From: Acorus gramineus
Lineage: Eukaryota; Streptophyta; Magnoliopsida; Acorales; Acoraceae
Direction of reading: 5' to 3'
Length of the DNA stretch: 64,000 bases
Assembly: GCA_030737835.1 (NCBI GenBank)
Contig: CM060855.1
Span: 9,522,128-9,586,127 of the forward strand
Numbering within the stretch: the stretch's first letter is position 1; each line of letters opens with the position of its first letter. Below are positions 35,761 to 46,109 of this stretch, one piece after another. The notes below the pieces were generated by a model. It saw only the letters and a list, made by a program, of their open reading frames with translations. It did not search any database and was not told the DNA's origin. A program made the translations under genes and the position numbers.

Positions 35761-36048
35761 TCAGTGAGGATGACGATGACTATGACGATGATGACGAGTC
35801 TCCCAGTGCTTCTTCGCGTACTCGAAGAGCACGTCGAACTCCTTATCGCCATCGATGTAATGGTTGTGGTTGCGGTCGGCGCGTGCCATGGCACGCCAGA
35901 CCTTCAAGTGGGTGAGGTGCAGGCCGAGGTCATGCAGTGCCTTCCGGAGCTCTTCCTTGCTTACCTTCCCATCCTTGTTGGTGTCTATGCTGTCGAGCCA
36001 GCACTTCAAGGACTGCTCGTCCTCCATGGAACTAGAAGGGGCAAGCAT
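35761..36048 (-). CDS. Small EF-hand protein, array member 4, His-rich tail
   Basis: A single exon of 95 residues starting MLAPSSSMEDEQSLKCW. The open frame extends upstream to 36078 without an ATG. The poly-Pro leader of its sisters is replaced by LAPSSS. Loop 1 (22-33, DTNKDGKVSKEE) is canonical. Loop 2 (58-69, DRNHNHYIDGDK) has His at position 6 and Lys at position 12. The C-terminus replaces HWGIVN with HWETRHHRHSHRHPH, a His-rich tail that could bind zinc, nickel or copper. TATA-like CATATAAATT lies about 55-64 nt upstream, and the usual G-box region is not evident. It is the most altered member after member 0. Confidence 0.82.
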   Translation of the reverse strand: MLAPSSSMEDEQSLKCWLDSIDTNKDGKVSKEELRKALHDLGLHLTHLKVWRAMARADRNHNHYIDGDKEFDVLFEYAKKHWETRHHRHSHRHPH

Positions 36049-36249
36049 ATATGAAGAAAAAACAGTTGTGCAGGTCACCTTAATTGAGACTATTTGAACT
36101 TAATTTATATGGTGATGAGCTTCGTTACTTGTATATGATTCGATGGAAGAGAGAATCAAATGAGTGGGATCCGACGGGGACGAACATTTTTTTTTTTTTT
36201 TTTTTTTTGGGTGTTGGTTCCAACCATTGGTTGTTCTTTTGGACAGAAA

Positions 36250-36560
36250 ATTAAATTATTATGAGGATAATGAGACTATTCTAGTATAATTAAAGATAAA
36301 GTAATTTTTTTGTTCGGTTTATTTTTTGAATTATTCTCGTTGGAAAGCATAATAATAAAGTTTTGTTGTTTAGATAAAATGTGAATAAAGTGATGATAAA
36401 AATTCATAAAAAGTAAATAAATGATGACAATTGATTTCACAGTTGATTTATAAGGGGTGATGATGATTAATTTGAGAGTGGGCCCGTATATTATTTTGGG
36501 TTGAATAACCTGGAATAACTTAATTCTAAGAGTTGACTTAATTCTAGGTGAATGAAAATT
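36250..36560. repeat. MITE family F2 copy
   Basis: Shares TTTGAATTATTCTC, GCATAATAATAAAGTTTT and AAAATGTGAATAAAGT with the elements at 28036, 37193 and 39119. It lies upstream of member 4, outside the duplicated segments. Confidence 0.55.
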
Positions 36561-36867
36561 AGGGATGGTAGGAGTAGCCCACATTTATGTAGATGAGGAG
36601 ATTCTGACCATCATTGAGTAGCTAGGGGAATGTTACCGCGGGTTAGAATTGATATCTTACCATCTCCACCTTTGTTCTCTTTGTTTTGGATGGGAGGGGA
36701 TGAGGGTCATCCATCTCCCCAATTTTTGTTGTTTTTCTATCTCTTCCTTTCTTCTCATCTCTTTTTGTGACCACACTCTTCTGTTTTCATTTTTAATTAG
36801 AACAAATATGTAAACAAGCTCCTTTAAAAAAAAATCAAAATTAATAATAATTATAAGAAGGGTTTTT

Positions 36868-37120
36868 TATTTTTAAGACCCTATAAATTACATGATTTAG
36901 TGATCGATCCTTCACTTCTTCATATTTTGGTTTAAGTCCTCACTTTTAAACAATATGTTCATTTTAGTCCCTCACAGGGACTAAAAAAATCAAATAATTT
37001 AGGGATAGATCCCTCACAGGGACTAATAAAAAACGTACTCTTTAAATATAGGGACTTAAACTGAAATATGAAGAAGTGAGTGATCGATTACTAATTCATA
37101 TAGTTTACAAGGACTAAAAA
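36868..37120. mobile_element. Foldback element X, first copy
   Basis: About 250 bp whose arms pair over about 75 bp: left TTTTTAAGACCCTATAAATT... with right, reversed, TTTTTAGTCCTTGTAAACTA..., sharing CACTTCTTCATATTT and GTTTAAGTCC. The centre has two copies of the palindrome-like TCCCTCACAGGGACTAA. No coding capacity. Confidence 0.8.
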
Positions 37121-38795
37121 CATTTTCTCCCACGTAGATCTTGACGTCAAAAAAACTTTCTTTGAAAACTTATCAATATTATAACACCTCAGCCCATGTT
37201 TGAATATATAATAAGATTTATTTTGGGATATATAATTATACCAGCATAAGTGAATATAATAAGTGATTTTGTGTTTGGTTGTTTTTTGAATTATTCTCAT
37301 TAGGAAACGTAATAATAAAATTTTTATTATTTTGATAAAATGTGAATAAAGTATGGATAAAAATTTATAAAAAGTGAAAAAATGATGATAGTTGATTTTG
37401 ACATGGGATGTATAAAAGGGGATGACAATCAATTTGATAGTGAATCCATATTCTTTGAGTGGAATAACCTAGAATAACTTTAATTCCAATAATTTGCTAG
37501 AATTCATATATCAGTTTATATTGATACATGTTATCTCATGTATTCAATGCAGTCAAACACTAAAAAAAATTTATTCTTTTTTATTTCAAGTTATTCGGTC
37601 GGGTTCGTTTTTTAGACTCGGTCAAAATAATGATCTTTTAATTATATGTTCTTGTGGGACCCATACAATTCTGTTTGAATGGAAACCGAATATAACCATC
37701 CCACATGGCCACCCGTCCCATATCCGATGCACGACATCCATGGAATAAAGTTGCTTGCAGAGAGTAGAAACCCTGAATTATTGAACCCAGAAAGCATATC
37801 TTGATTAAAATCCAAACAAAACAACAATGACCAAAATAGTCTCTGTTTATTTGTTATACTCTGATTTTAATCTTCAAATCATTAATGTAGAACCTCCAGG
37901 TATAATTGATTGAGGTTTAATTTTGTGATGAGGAAGCACAGTTTTCTCTATTATATTTGTGTGGTTATATCAACCTTTTTTGGAAATCCTTTCAAGTGAA
38001 GCTTTTTGGTGAAGTTTTGAAAAATCACTTGTCCATCCATTGTGGAATAAAGAGGCACCAACTTTGGATCATGAACATGTATATCTTGATCACTGTTTAA
38101 TTGTTGTTGGTCTCCATTGAATTGTTCTTATAAGTTGTAACTGATGATCGATTGAACTTGTCATGGATGGTGATACTAGTGAACACCTATACTTGCATCA
38201 GATAATAACACATATAATTTCTTAGATTTTCTCACACACACACACACACACACACACAACCTAAGGTCCTAAATAGTCATGTTTTGGTAATTAATTACTG
38301 CATTTCATTTTCATACTAAATTTACATATCAGTCTTAATAGATGCACACCCTCGCGGACTGATTCCAACAATTATATTGGGATTTCTCAGCGATCTTAAA
38401 TCCTATTAATCTTCAATAAGATTTATTAAAATATAACAATATATATACAATACTTCAGTCTTTTTTTTAGTGTTTGTGATAAACTTGTATATTTTTTTTT
38501 GACATGTAATTAACTTCTATTTGTTGAAATGTGTGTTTTGGTATCCAATATCTGTTTAATTTGGATGACTCATCACATTCTTTATAATTTAAAAAATCAC
38601 AGCCCACACTCTAATATAAAAAACAATTTAATTATGTACTACATCTTTATCTTATTATCATATTTATCATGCATGTATTATATACAAATGCACATTTACA
38701 AATCACCATCCATGAACTTTGACACAACGATCCCTATCAAACAATACTGTAAACAAACTAAACGATACCCATAATAACGGTTCTTATTACTGTTA
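36868..38795. repeat. 1928-bp tandem duplication, unit 1 (unit 2 starts at 38796)
   Basis: Corresponding words recur at a constant offset: TGATCGATCC at 36901 and 38829, TTGACGTCAA at 37141 and 39069. Unit 1 comprises foldback X, an F2 MITE and the intergenic block (37190-38795). It ends at ACTGTTATTAT, about 150 bp before where an EF-hand gene would begin, and there joins the next foldback X. It is therefore a gene-less unit. Confidence 0.9.
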
Positions 38796-39048
38796 TTATT
38801 TTAAGACCCTATAAATTACATGATTTAGTGATCGATCCTTCACTTCTTCATATTTTGGTTTAAGTCCTCACTTTTAAACAATATGTTCATTTTAGTCCCT
38901 CACAGGGACTAAAAAAATCAAATAATTTAGGGATAGATCCCTCACAGGGACTAATAAAAAACGTACTCTTTAAATATAGGGACTTAAACTGAAATATGAA
39001 GAAGTGAGTGATCGATTACTAATTCATATAGTTTACAAGGACTAAAAA
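38796..39048. mobile_element. Foldback element X, second copy
   Basis: Almost identical to 36868-37120 and followed by the same sequence. It was copied by the tandem duplication and not by a separate insertion. It marks the junction with unit 1. Confidence 0.85.
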
Positions 39049-40913
39049 CATTTTCTCTCACATAAATCTTGACGTCAAAAAAACTTTCCTTGAAAACTTA
39101 TCAATATTATAACACCTAAGCCCATATTTAGATACATAATAAGATTTATTCTGAGATATACAATTATACCAGCATAAGTGGATATAATAAGTGATTTTGT
39201 GTTTGATTGTTTTTTAAATTATTCTCATTAGGAAACATAATAATAAAATTTTTATTATTTAGATAAAATATGAATCAAGTGTGGATAAAAATTTATAAAA
39301 AGTGAAAAAAATGATGATAGTTGATTTTGACATGGGATGTATAAAAGGGGATGACAATCAATTTGATAGTGAATCCACATTCTTTTGATGGAATAACCTA
39401 GAATAACTTTAATTCCAATAATTTGCTAGAATTCATATATCAGTTTATATTGATACATGTTATCTCATGTATTCAATGCAGTCAAACACTAAAAAAAATT
39501 TATTCTTTTTTATTTCAAGTTATTCGGTCGGGTTCGTTTTTTAGACTCGGTCAAAATAATGATCTTTTAATTATATGTTCTTGTGGAACCCATACAATTC
39601 TTTTTTAATGAAATCCAATGAACCGAATATAACCGTCCCACATGGCCACCCGGCCCGTATCCGATGCACGACATCCATGGAATAAAGTTGCATGCAGAGA
39701 GTAGAAACCCTGAATTATTGAACCCAGAAAGCATATCTTGATTATAATCCAAACAAAACAACAATGACCAAAATAGTCTCTGTTTATTTGTTATACTCTA
39801 ATTTTAATCTTCAAATCATTAATGTAGAACCTCCAGGTATAATTGATTGAGGTTTAATTTTGTGATGAGGAAGCACAGTTTTCTCTATTATATTTGTGTG
39901 GTTATATCAACCTCTTTTGGAAATCCTTTCAAGTGAAGCTTTTTGGTGAAGTATTGAAAAATCACTTGTCCATCCATTGTGGAATAAAGAGGCACCAACT
40001 TTGGATCACATGAACATGTATATCTTGATCACTGTTTAATTGTTGTTGGTCTCCATTGAATTGTTCTTATAAGTTGTAACTGATGATCGATTGAACTTGT
40101 CATGGATGGTGATACTAGTGAACACCTATACTTGCATCAGATAATAACACATATAATTTCTTAGATTTTCTCACACACACACACAACCTAAGGTCCTAAA
40201 TAGTCATGTTTTGGTAATTAATTACTGCATTTCATTTTCATACTAAATTTACATATCAGTCTTAATAGATGCACACCCTCGCGGACTGATTCCAACAATT
40301 ATATTGGGATTTCTCAGCGATCTTAAATCCTATTAATCTTCAATAAGATTTATTAAAATATAACAATATATATACAATACTTCAGTATTTTTTTTAGTGT
40401 TTGTAATAAACTTCTATATTTTTTTTTGACATGTAATTAACTTCTATTTGTTGAAATGTGTTTTTGATATTCAACATCTGTTTAGATTGGATGATTCATC
40501 ACATTCTTTATAATTTAAAAACTCACAGCTCACACTCTCACACTAATGCTCATAATATATCTATATAAAAAACAATTTAATTATGTACTACATCGTATCC
40601 TTTTATCATACTTATCATGCATGTATTATATACAAATACACACTTATAAATCATCATACATGAATTTTGACACAACGATCCCTATCAAATAATACTGTAA
40701 ATAAATGAAATGATACCCATAATAACGGTTCTTATTACTGTTATTATGATTACATAGAACCACTTTCAGATTTCAAGTATATATATATATAATTAAAAGC
40801 ACCACATAACAAGAACACCGGGCTCTCCCCTACACACAACAAGCTTGAAAGAGGAGGAAAGTTTTATATATATATATGTAAAACAGGTTCATTAGATCAT
40901 GATCAGCTGCTAA

Positions 40914-41189
40914 TTAATTGACAATCCCCCAGTGATTCTTGGCGAATGCGATGAGCTTCTCGAACTCCTTATCGCCATCGATAAAATGATTATGGTTGAG
41001 GTCACCGCGCGCCATGGCACGTCCCGCCCTCCAGCGGGTGAAGTGAAGGCCGAGGTCATGCAGAGCCTTACGGAGCTCTTTTTTGCTGATCATTCCATCA
41101 TGGTTGGTGTCTATGTCATTGAGCCACTTCAGAAACTGCTCCTCAGTCATTGGGAGAGGAGGAGGAGGGGGAGGGGGAGGGGATATCAT
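40914..41189 (-). CDS. Small EF-hand protein, array member 5
   Basis: A single exon of 91 residues starting MISPPPPPPPPLPMTEEQF. An upstream in-frame ATG at 41237 would add 16 residues, but it sits only a few nt from the TATA-like CATATAAG at about 41241-41248, so I chose the family-consistent ATG. Loop 1 (27-38, DTNHDGMISKKE) is canonical. Loop 2 (63-74, DLNHNHFIDGDK) has His at position 6 and Lys at position 12. It ends KNHWGIVN and is nearly identical to member 3. Its 5' region carries a partial duplication of the leader-coding segment plus TATA, so two promoters may exist. Confidence 0.84.
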   Translation of the reverse strand: MISPPPPPPPPLPMTEEQFLKWLNDIDTNHDGMISKKELRKALHDLGLHFTRWRAGRAMARGDLNHNHFIDGDKEFEKLIAFAKNHWGIVN

Positions 41190-41239
41190 GGCAGGGAAAA
41201 CAAGTATTGAGCAATCAATATAAGTCTTAATTGGCATGC

Positions 41240-41290
41240 TTATATGGTGTCAATATGAGTCATTGGGAGAGGAGGGGGAGGGGATTTCAT
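41240..41290 (-). other. Possible upstream ORF from a duplicated leader segment
   Basis: ATG at 41288-41290 opens a 16-codon frame, MKSPPPPLPMTHIDTI, ending in TAA at 41240-41242. It derives from a local duplication of the start of member 5 (compare 41148-41196). A second TATA-like motif lies further upstream at about 41322-41330. Transcripts from that distal TATA would carry this frame ahead of the main one. Confidence 0.6.
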
Positions 41291-41576
41291 GGCAGGGAAG
41301 TAGAACTGGTTATTTGGCTAGCTTATATGGTCAGTGCATGAGAATCAAACTTGTCCATGGTGGGGCCAACTTACACATGCTTTTCAGTGAATGTGTTATC
41401 CTTGTAAAAGGATATCGGTGTACGCTCTGTCGCTCCACGTTTTTTTACCATCAGTACATAATGTTGGATAATGATGGTAATTATTAAAGTTTGATAGGTG
41501 ACACATATTTATTACCGATGTGTCCATTAATACATTTCATTTATAAATTTTTTTTTTATTTTTTAACATTTATGGT

Positions 41577-41812
41577 GCGTTTGAATGTGAGGTTGACACA
41601 CTAAAGATTTTTAAAATCTTATGTTTCAAATTCAATTTTTAAAAAGTTATGTTTTATTAGATTTTCAATCGTAAAATTTTTTTATTTAAAAATGAAAATT
41701 GTGGTTTGAAAAGCTAAACGCTAAAAATGTGATTGAATCTGAGTTTGAGAATTTTTAGTTTTTCAAACGCAGAACCTAACTAAACTCATATCCAAATAGA
41801 CTCTCAATAAAT
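41577..41812. mobile_element. MITE insertion present only in copy C
   Basis: The ends are GGTGCGTTTGAATGTGAGG and, reversed, GAGTCTATTTGGATATGAG, with roughly 12 of 17 aligned positions matching. It interrupts text that is continuous at about 30815-30835 in copy A. Non-coding. Confidence 0.65.
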
Positions 41813-43253
41813 GTGTGTTTTCTTATCAAATAGTCATGGTTCGAGATAGGAGAAAATTTTAAAAAAATGATAATATTATTTAGATATGATCTTTCGTTGG
41901 ACATGTATGCACGAAGAAACAACATCTCACAAGATCCGTTAAAACTCAAAATGGTACCACGTGTTCATGACGTGTTTAGATTAAGAGTGCTCAATGTATT
42001 TTTCCCACACGTGTTAGGGCATCAAACAAAAGTTCATTCGAAACTTATCAATAGTGCAACACCCAGTTATCTTTGTGGACTTGGTCAATCAAAATGAAGT
42101 ATTAATTGGGTGCCCACTTAATTGCTAGTCAGTTCCTGTGGGACCCCTATAGTTCTATTTTAATGGAATAAAATCCATTCCAATAAACCAAATCTAACCG
42201 TCTCGTATCCGATCCACGACGTCGGAATAAAGTTTTAGCAGTTAAGAAACCTGAATTATTAATTCCAGGAGCATATCTTGATTAGAATCCAAACAAAAAA
42301 CAGCAATGATGAAAATAGTGTCTGTTTGCTTGTTTGTTATACTGTGATTTTAATCTTCAAATCATTAACGTAGGACCTTTGAACAATAAAAAGAGAATCT
42401 TGAAACCTTATGAGTAAAGAATATGAATATTAGAACACCCAAAGATCTTTGTGGACTTGGTCAAAAAGAAGTATTGGTTGTCCACTTAATTAATCTGCTA
42501 ATATGTTCTTGTAGGACCCCTGCAATTCTTTTTCAACAGAATCCAATAAGCCGAATCTATCCAATATTCCACCACATCCTTGGAATAAAGTTGGTAGCCG
42601 TCACAGTTAGTAGGAAATCTTACTTATTCAACCTAGATCAAGCATATCTTCATTACAATCCACCTTAATTGTTTGTTATACTATGGTTTTAATTTTTAAA
42701 GCAATAATGTAGAATCCTTGCAACCTCCATGTATGTATGTATGAGTGGGGTTGGTGATGAGGAATCGTTTTTTCTTCATTAATTTATGTGGTTTATCCAT
42801 CTCCTTTGGAAAACTTTCAACTATTCTGGTGGAGTATTGAAGACTCACTTGACCATCCATTATGGAATAAAGTGATACCAGACTTATCTTGATCTCACTG
42901 ACAACCCATCCACATTTACTGTTCATGCACAGTTATAAATCACATACACGTTGTAACTGATAATCGATTGAACTTGTCATTGATGCTGATTGACAATGAA
43001 CACCATATACTTCCATCTACGGACGCAACTTCTTATGTTTTGGCGTGCAATTCATTTTCATATTAAATTTACATATTACAGTCTTAATTAATCCATCCCC
43101 ACAGACTGATTCCATCAATCGGGTATTTCTCATCATTCTTGATATAAACCTATTAATCTTCAATAAGATCATGTTTTATGTATCACCAATCAGACTCATA
43201 GTCACCGATTACTCTGAAATTCTTTTCAAATGTTCAGAAATATTTAGCTATTG

Positions 43254-43300
43254 GACCTCCCTCTCTCTCTCTTTCTCTCTCTCTCACATACACACACTGT
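43254..43300. repeat. CT/CA microsatellite
   Basis: A CTCTCTCT run followed by CACATACACACAC. It is absent at the same position of copy A (33475). Confidence 0.85.
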
Positions 43301-43907
43301 CTACAATATAAAAAGTTGTTTCTCCGATTATGTTCATAAATAGTACCTTAAATATATATGTAGCAATTTAATTAATTAGGCTATGTTTATCACATGAACA
43401 TTGATACACTTAGTCTGTTTTACAGCCCAATCTGGAGCTCCATAGACTATAATAGCGTAATACATAATATACATGATTTTTTCATAGTGTATGATGCAAA
43501 TTAAACATGAAAAAATCTATATTTCACATGTAGATTGAGTGAAATACTGCAATTTCAAGGGGGGACTTGGATAACAGATATCAGTTTATTTTCATCTATT
43601 TTGACATAGCTACACCCATCTATTAATTCTTCCCACCCAAACAGTTTTTTTATTCTTATTATTCCCCTATATTCTCTTATTCTCCTCCTATTCCACTATC
43701 CAAAAGACACTAATGAAGATTTTATCTTCTCAACAGGAATAAGATTTCAAACCCACAGTGATATCCCCGTATGTAAAATTTTTTAAAACCGTAAGTTTCT
43801 GGAAGACTGAGAAATTATTGGAAACTTGGCTTTGACCAAGTGACTTTGGACCAAATTAATATAGTATATATGTTTAATTTTTTAAAACTGTTAATTTCTT
43901 GCCCCCC

Positions 43908-44415
43908 CCTATATGGGTGTGATATTCGGTTATTCGCTCCCGATAGCTATACTGGGATAGATAACAATGCAGACTGAATAAATAACTTTTTGTTTGGTTA
44001 ACTTTTTTGTTATTCTCATTGGGAAACGTAAAAATGACTTTTTTGTTGTTTGGTTCACCTTGGATAAAGTGATGATAAATGGTTGATAAATGATAAATAA
44101 GAGTTTATGATTTCTTAAATGACAATTATATCCCCTGGGAATAGTGTGAGAGATATATGATTGATTTGATAGATGTGATAGTTTTTGGAATCTGTGTGAG
44201 TCTGTTAGGTGAGATAAATTTTTTAAAATGACATAGAAGGGTATTTTTATCCATTGGTATAGATAAGTCTTGATAAGCAATTCCACCATTTCCTTAGAAT
44301 AGTTATCAGGCCTTATCCTAGCTTATTCAGACATAACTATCGGGGTTTATTTTATCAAAACAAACAACTTTTTTTAGCTATTATCATCTATTCTTTATTA
44401 TTCTTGTCTTATGTT
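43908..44415. mobile_element. MITE family F1, complete reference copy
   Basis: The ends are CCCCCCCTATATGGGTGTG and, reversed, CCCCCCGTATAGTGTGG. Just inside, CCCGATAGCTATACTGGGAT faces CCCCGATAGTTATGTCTGA. It is about 500 bp with no reading frame. TTG flanks both ends, so a 3-bp target duplication is possible. Confidence 0.75.
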
Positions 44416-46100
44416 CCACACTATACGGGGGGTTGATGAATAAGAAATTTGATACAAAGTACACCTAACAGGTTGTGTGGATAGGATGAATTAATGAATA
44501 CTCCACATAAGTACATTCTGTATTCGAGGTAATTGTTGGAAGGATGTACGCCCCACGTAGCTAGCATGTTGGAAGATGTACTTTCTCTTCAACAGGGGCA
44601 TGGTTCAAGTCCTGAGAGGAGAAATTGATTAGGAAAAATACTTAACAAAAGAGTGAGTAGGAAATCGGTTGGTTGCAACGGGGGATATTACAATATGCGC
44701 TTTAAACAAATATATTTTACAACATATTTATGTATCCATGGCCTCTAGTAATAATGAAGATCAGAGTATGGGTTGGAGTTTGGGACTCATTCATTGGACG
44801 TGAAAGATAAACTTTTTAGATAAATGAAATCTCCCTCAAGCTAGGCCTTTGCTTACCGTTATGGTTGTAACTTTTCAGTGTAGATTTCTCTCTAGTGAAT
44901 TTTATAATTTATCCCAATAGGTATGTGTGTTATGTATTGTAGAAGCAAATATAACAAATACGAGATCAAAGAAAAACACAAATACACAAAAAAAATAGAA
45001 ATTTAACGCGGTTCGATATAAGCATACGTTCACGATTTTACAGGGCTTCAAAATACAAGAGAATCCATTAACAATTGAGAATTACCGAAGAATTTACAAA
45101 CAAACCTTCTATGAAGTCTCCATCTCTCTTAACTATCTCACTCACCGTCCATTAGGACCTTTATGTAAATACAAAATAGCCAACCCAAACAAAATATACA
45201 TGCATGATTATATCTTCAATCAAATCCCATGCAATCACAGATTTAGGCATCCACAACAGGACGGACTGGCCCACAAAAACAGGGCCCAAGCCCACGGGCT
45301 TGCCTGGCTAACCCAGGCCCATGGGGCTTCGGGCCACGGACGGGCCTAACGGGCCACAAAAAAAATTAAACACAGGGGACTCCTTCCCCCCCTCAAAATG
45401 TGGGGGGAGGGCACCTCATTTGTTCGTTCAGGACACGTGTCCCTTCTTTTTATTGTCGAATTTCTTCCTTAGGAGCACTTTTTCTTTTTTTTTTTTTCCT
45501 CTTGCATCTCTCCTTTTTGGGAGCACTATTTTTTTTTTCTCTTTTTCCACTCACATATTGTCATTGTTCATAATTCTTAAAATTTCGTTCCTCTAAGTAA
45601 AGCCCTGACATCACTTGTTGTATATAGCGGGAAACACATATAACAAATACGAGATCAAAGAATAACACAAATACATGAGAAGATAAAAATTTAATATGGT
45701 TCAACATAAGACTACATCCACTGAGTTTTAAAATACTAGAAAATTCACTATGGAGTCAAACATGAGCTTTAAATTATTGAATCTTTTATTTATGTCACGA
45801 GTCATTTATATCTGAGGTGATCTATGTTCACTGATCAACTATGCTACCAAAATGTACAATAAAATAGGATGATAAAATAACAGACGTCCAATGTTAGATG
45901 AGTTTCTTAATTTTAAATCTAAACTTCAAATGGAATATGAATTTGCAAATTCTTTCTTTGGTAAAACATGAATTTACAACTTTTGGAATACGAATAAAAG
46001 CATGTTTCATTATATATAATTCCAACAAACAGTAATGAAAGTTACATTTATTGAAGAATTCTCATAACTGAAAAAATAAACAAACTTAAACATGGATTCC
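44416..46100. other. Intergenic; paired direct repeat around a GC-rich stretch
   Basis: About 44948-45050 and 45642-45745 share ATAACAAATACGAGATCAAA, AACACAAATACA, AAATTTAA and a GGTTC.A.ATAAG word, 694 bp apart in the same orientation. Between them, 45255-45360 is GC-rich with repeated GGCCCA/TGGGCC words, and 45370-45600 is C/T-rich. No gene is seen. These look like fragments of unidentified repeats. Confidence 0.45.
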
Positions 46101-46109
46101 CCAACTTCC

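Larger units (their letters stand above)
39119..43400. repeat. Segmental duplication copy C (partner at 28036-33560)
   Basis: Runs parallel to copy A: F2 MITE, intergenic block, EF-hand member 5, promoter and a second block (42330-43380). Copy C alone has a MITE at 41577-41812, a CT/CA microsatellite at about 43254-43300 and a local duplication at the 5' end of its EF-hand gene. It lacks the three insertions of copy A. Confidence 0.85.

Noticed and set aside
36960-37035. TCCCTCACAGGGACTAA pairs as a regulatory operator or CRISPR-like repeat
   Set aside because: There are only two copies, in the centre of a foldback transposon that is itself duplicated; this is a plant nuclear sequence.
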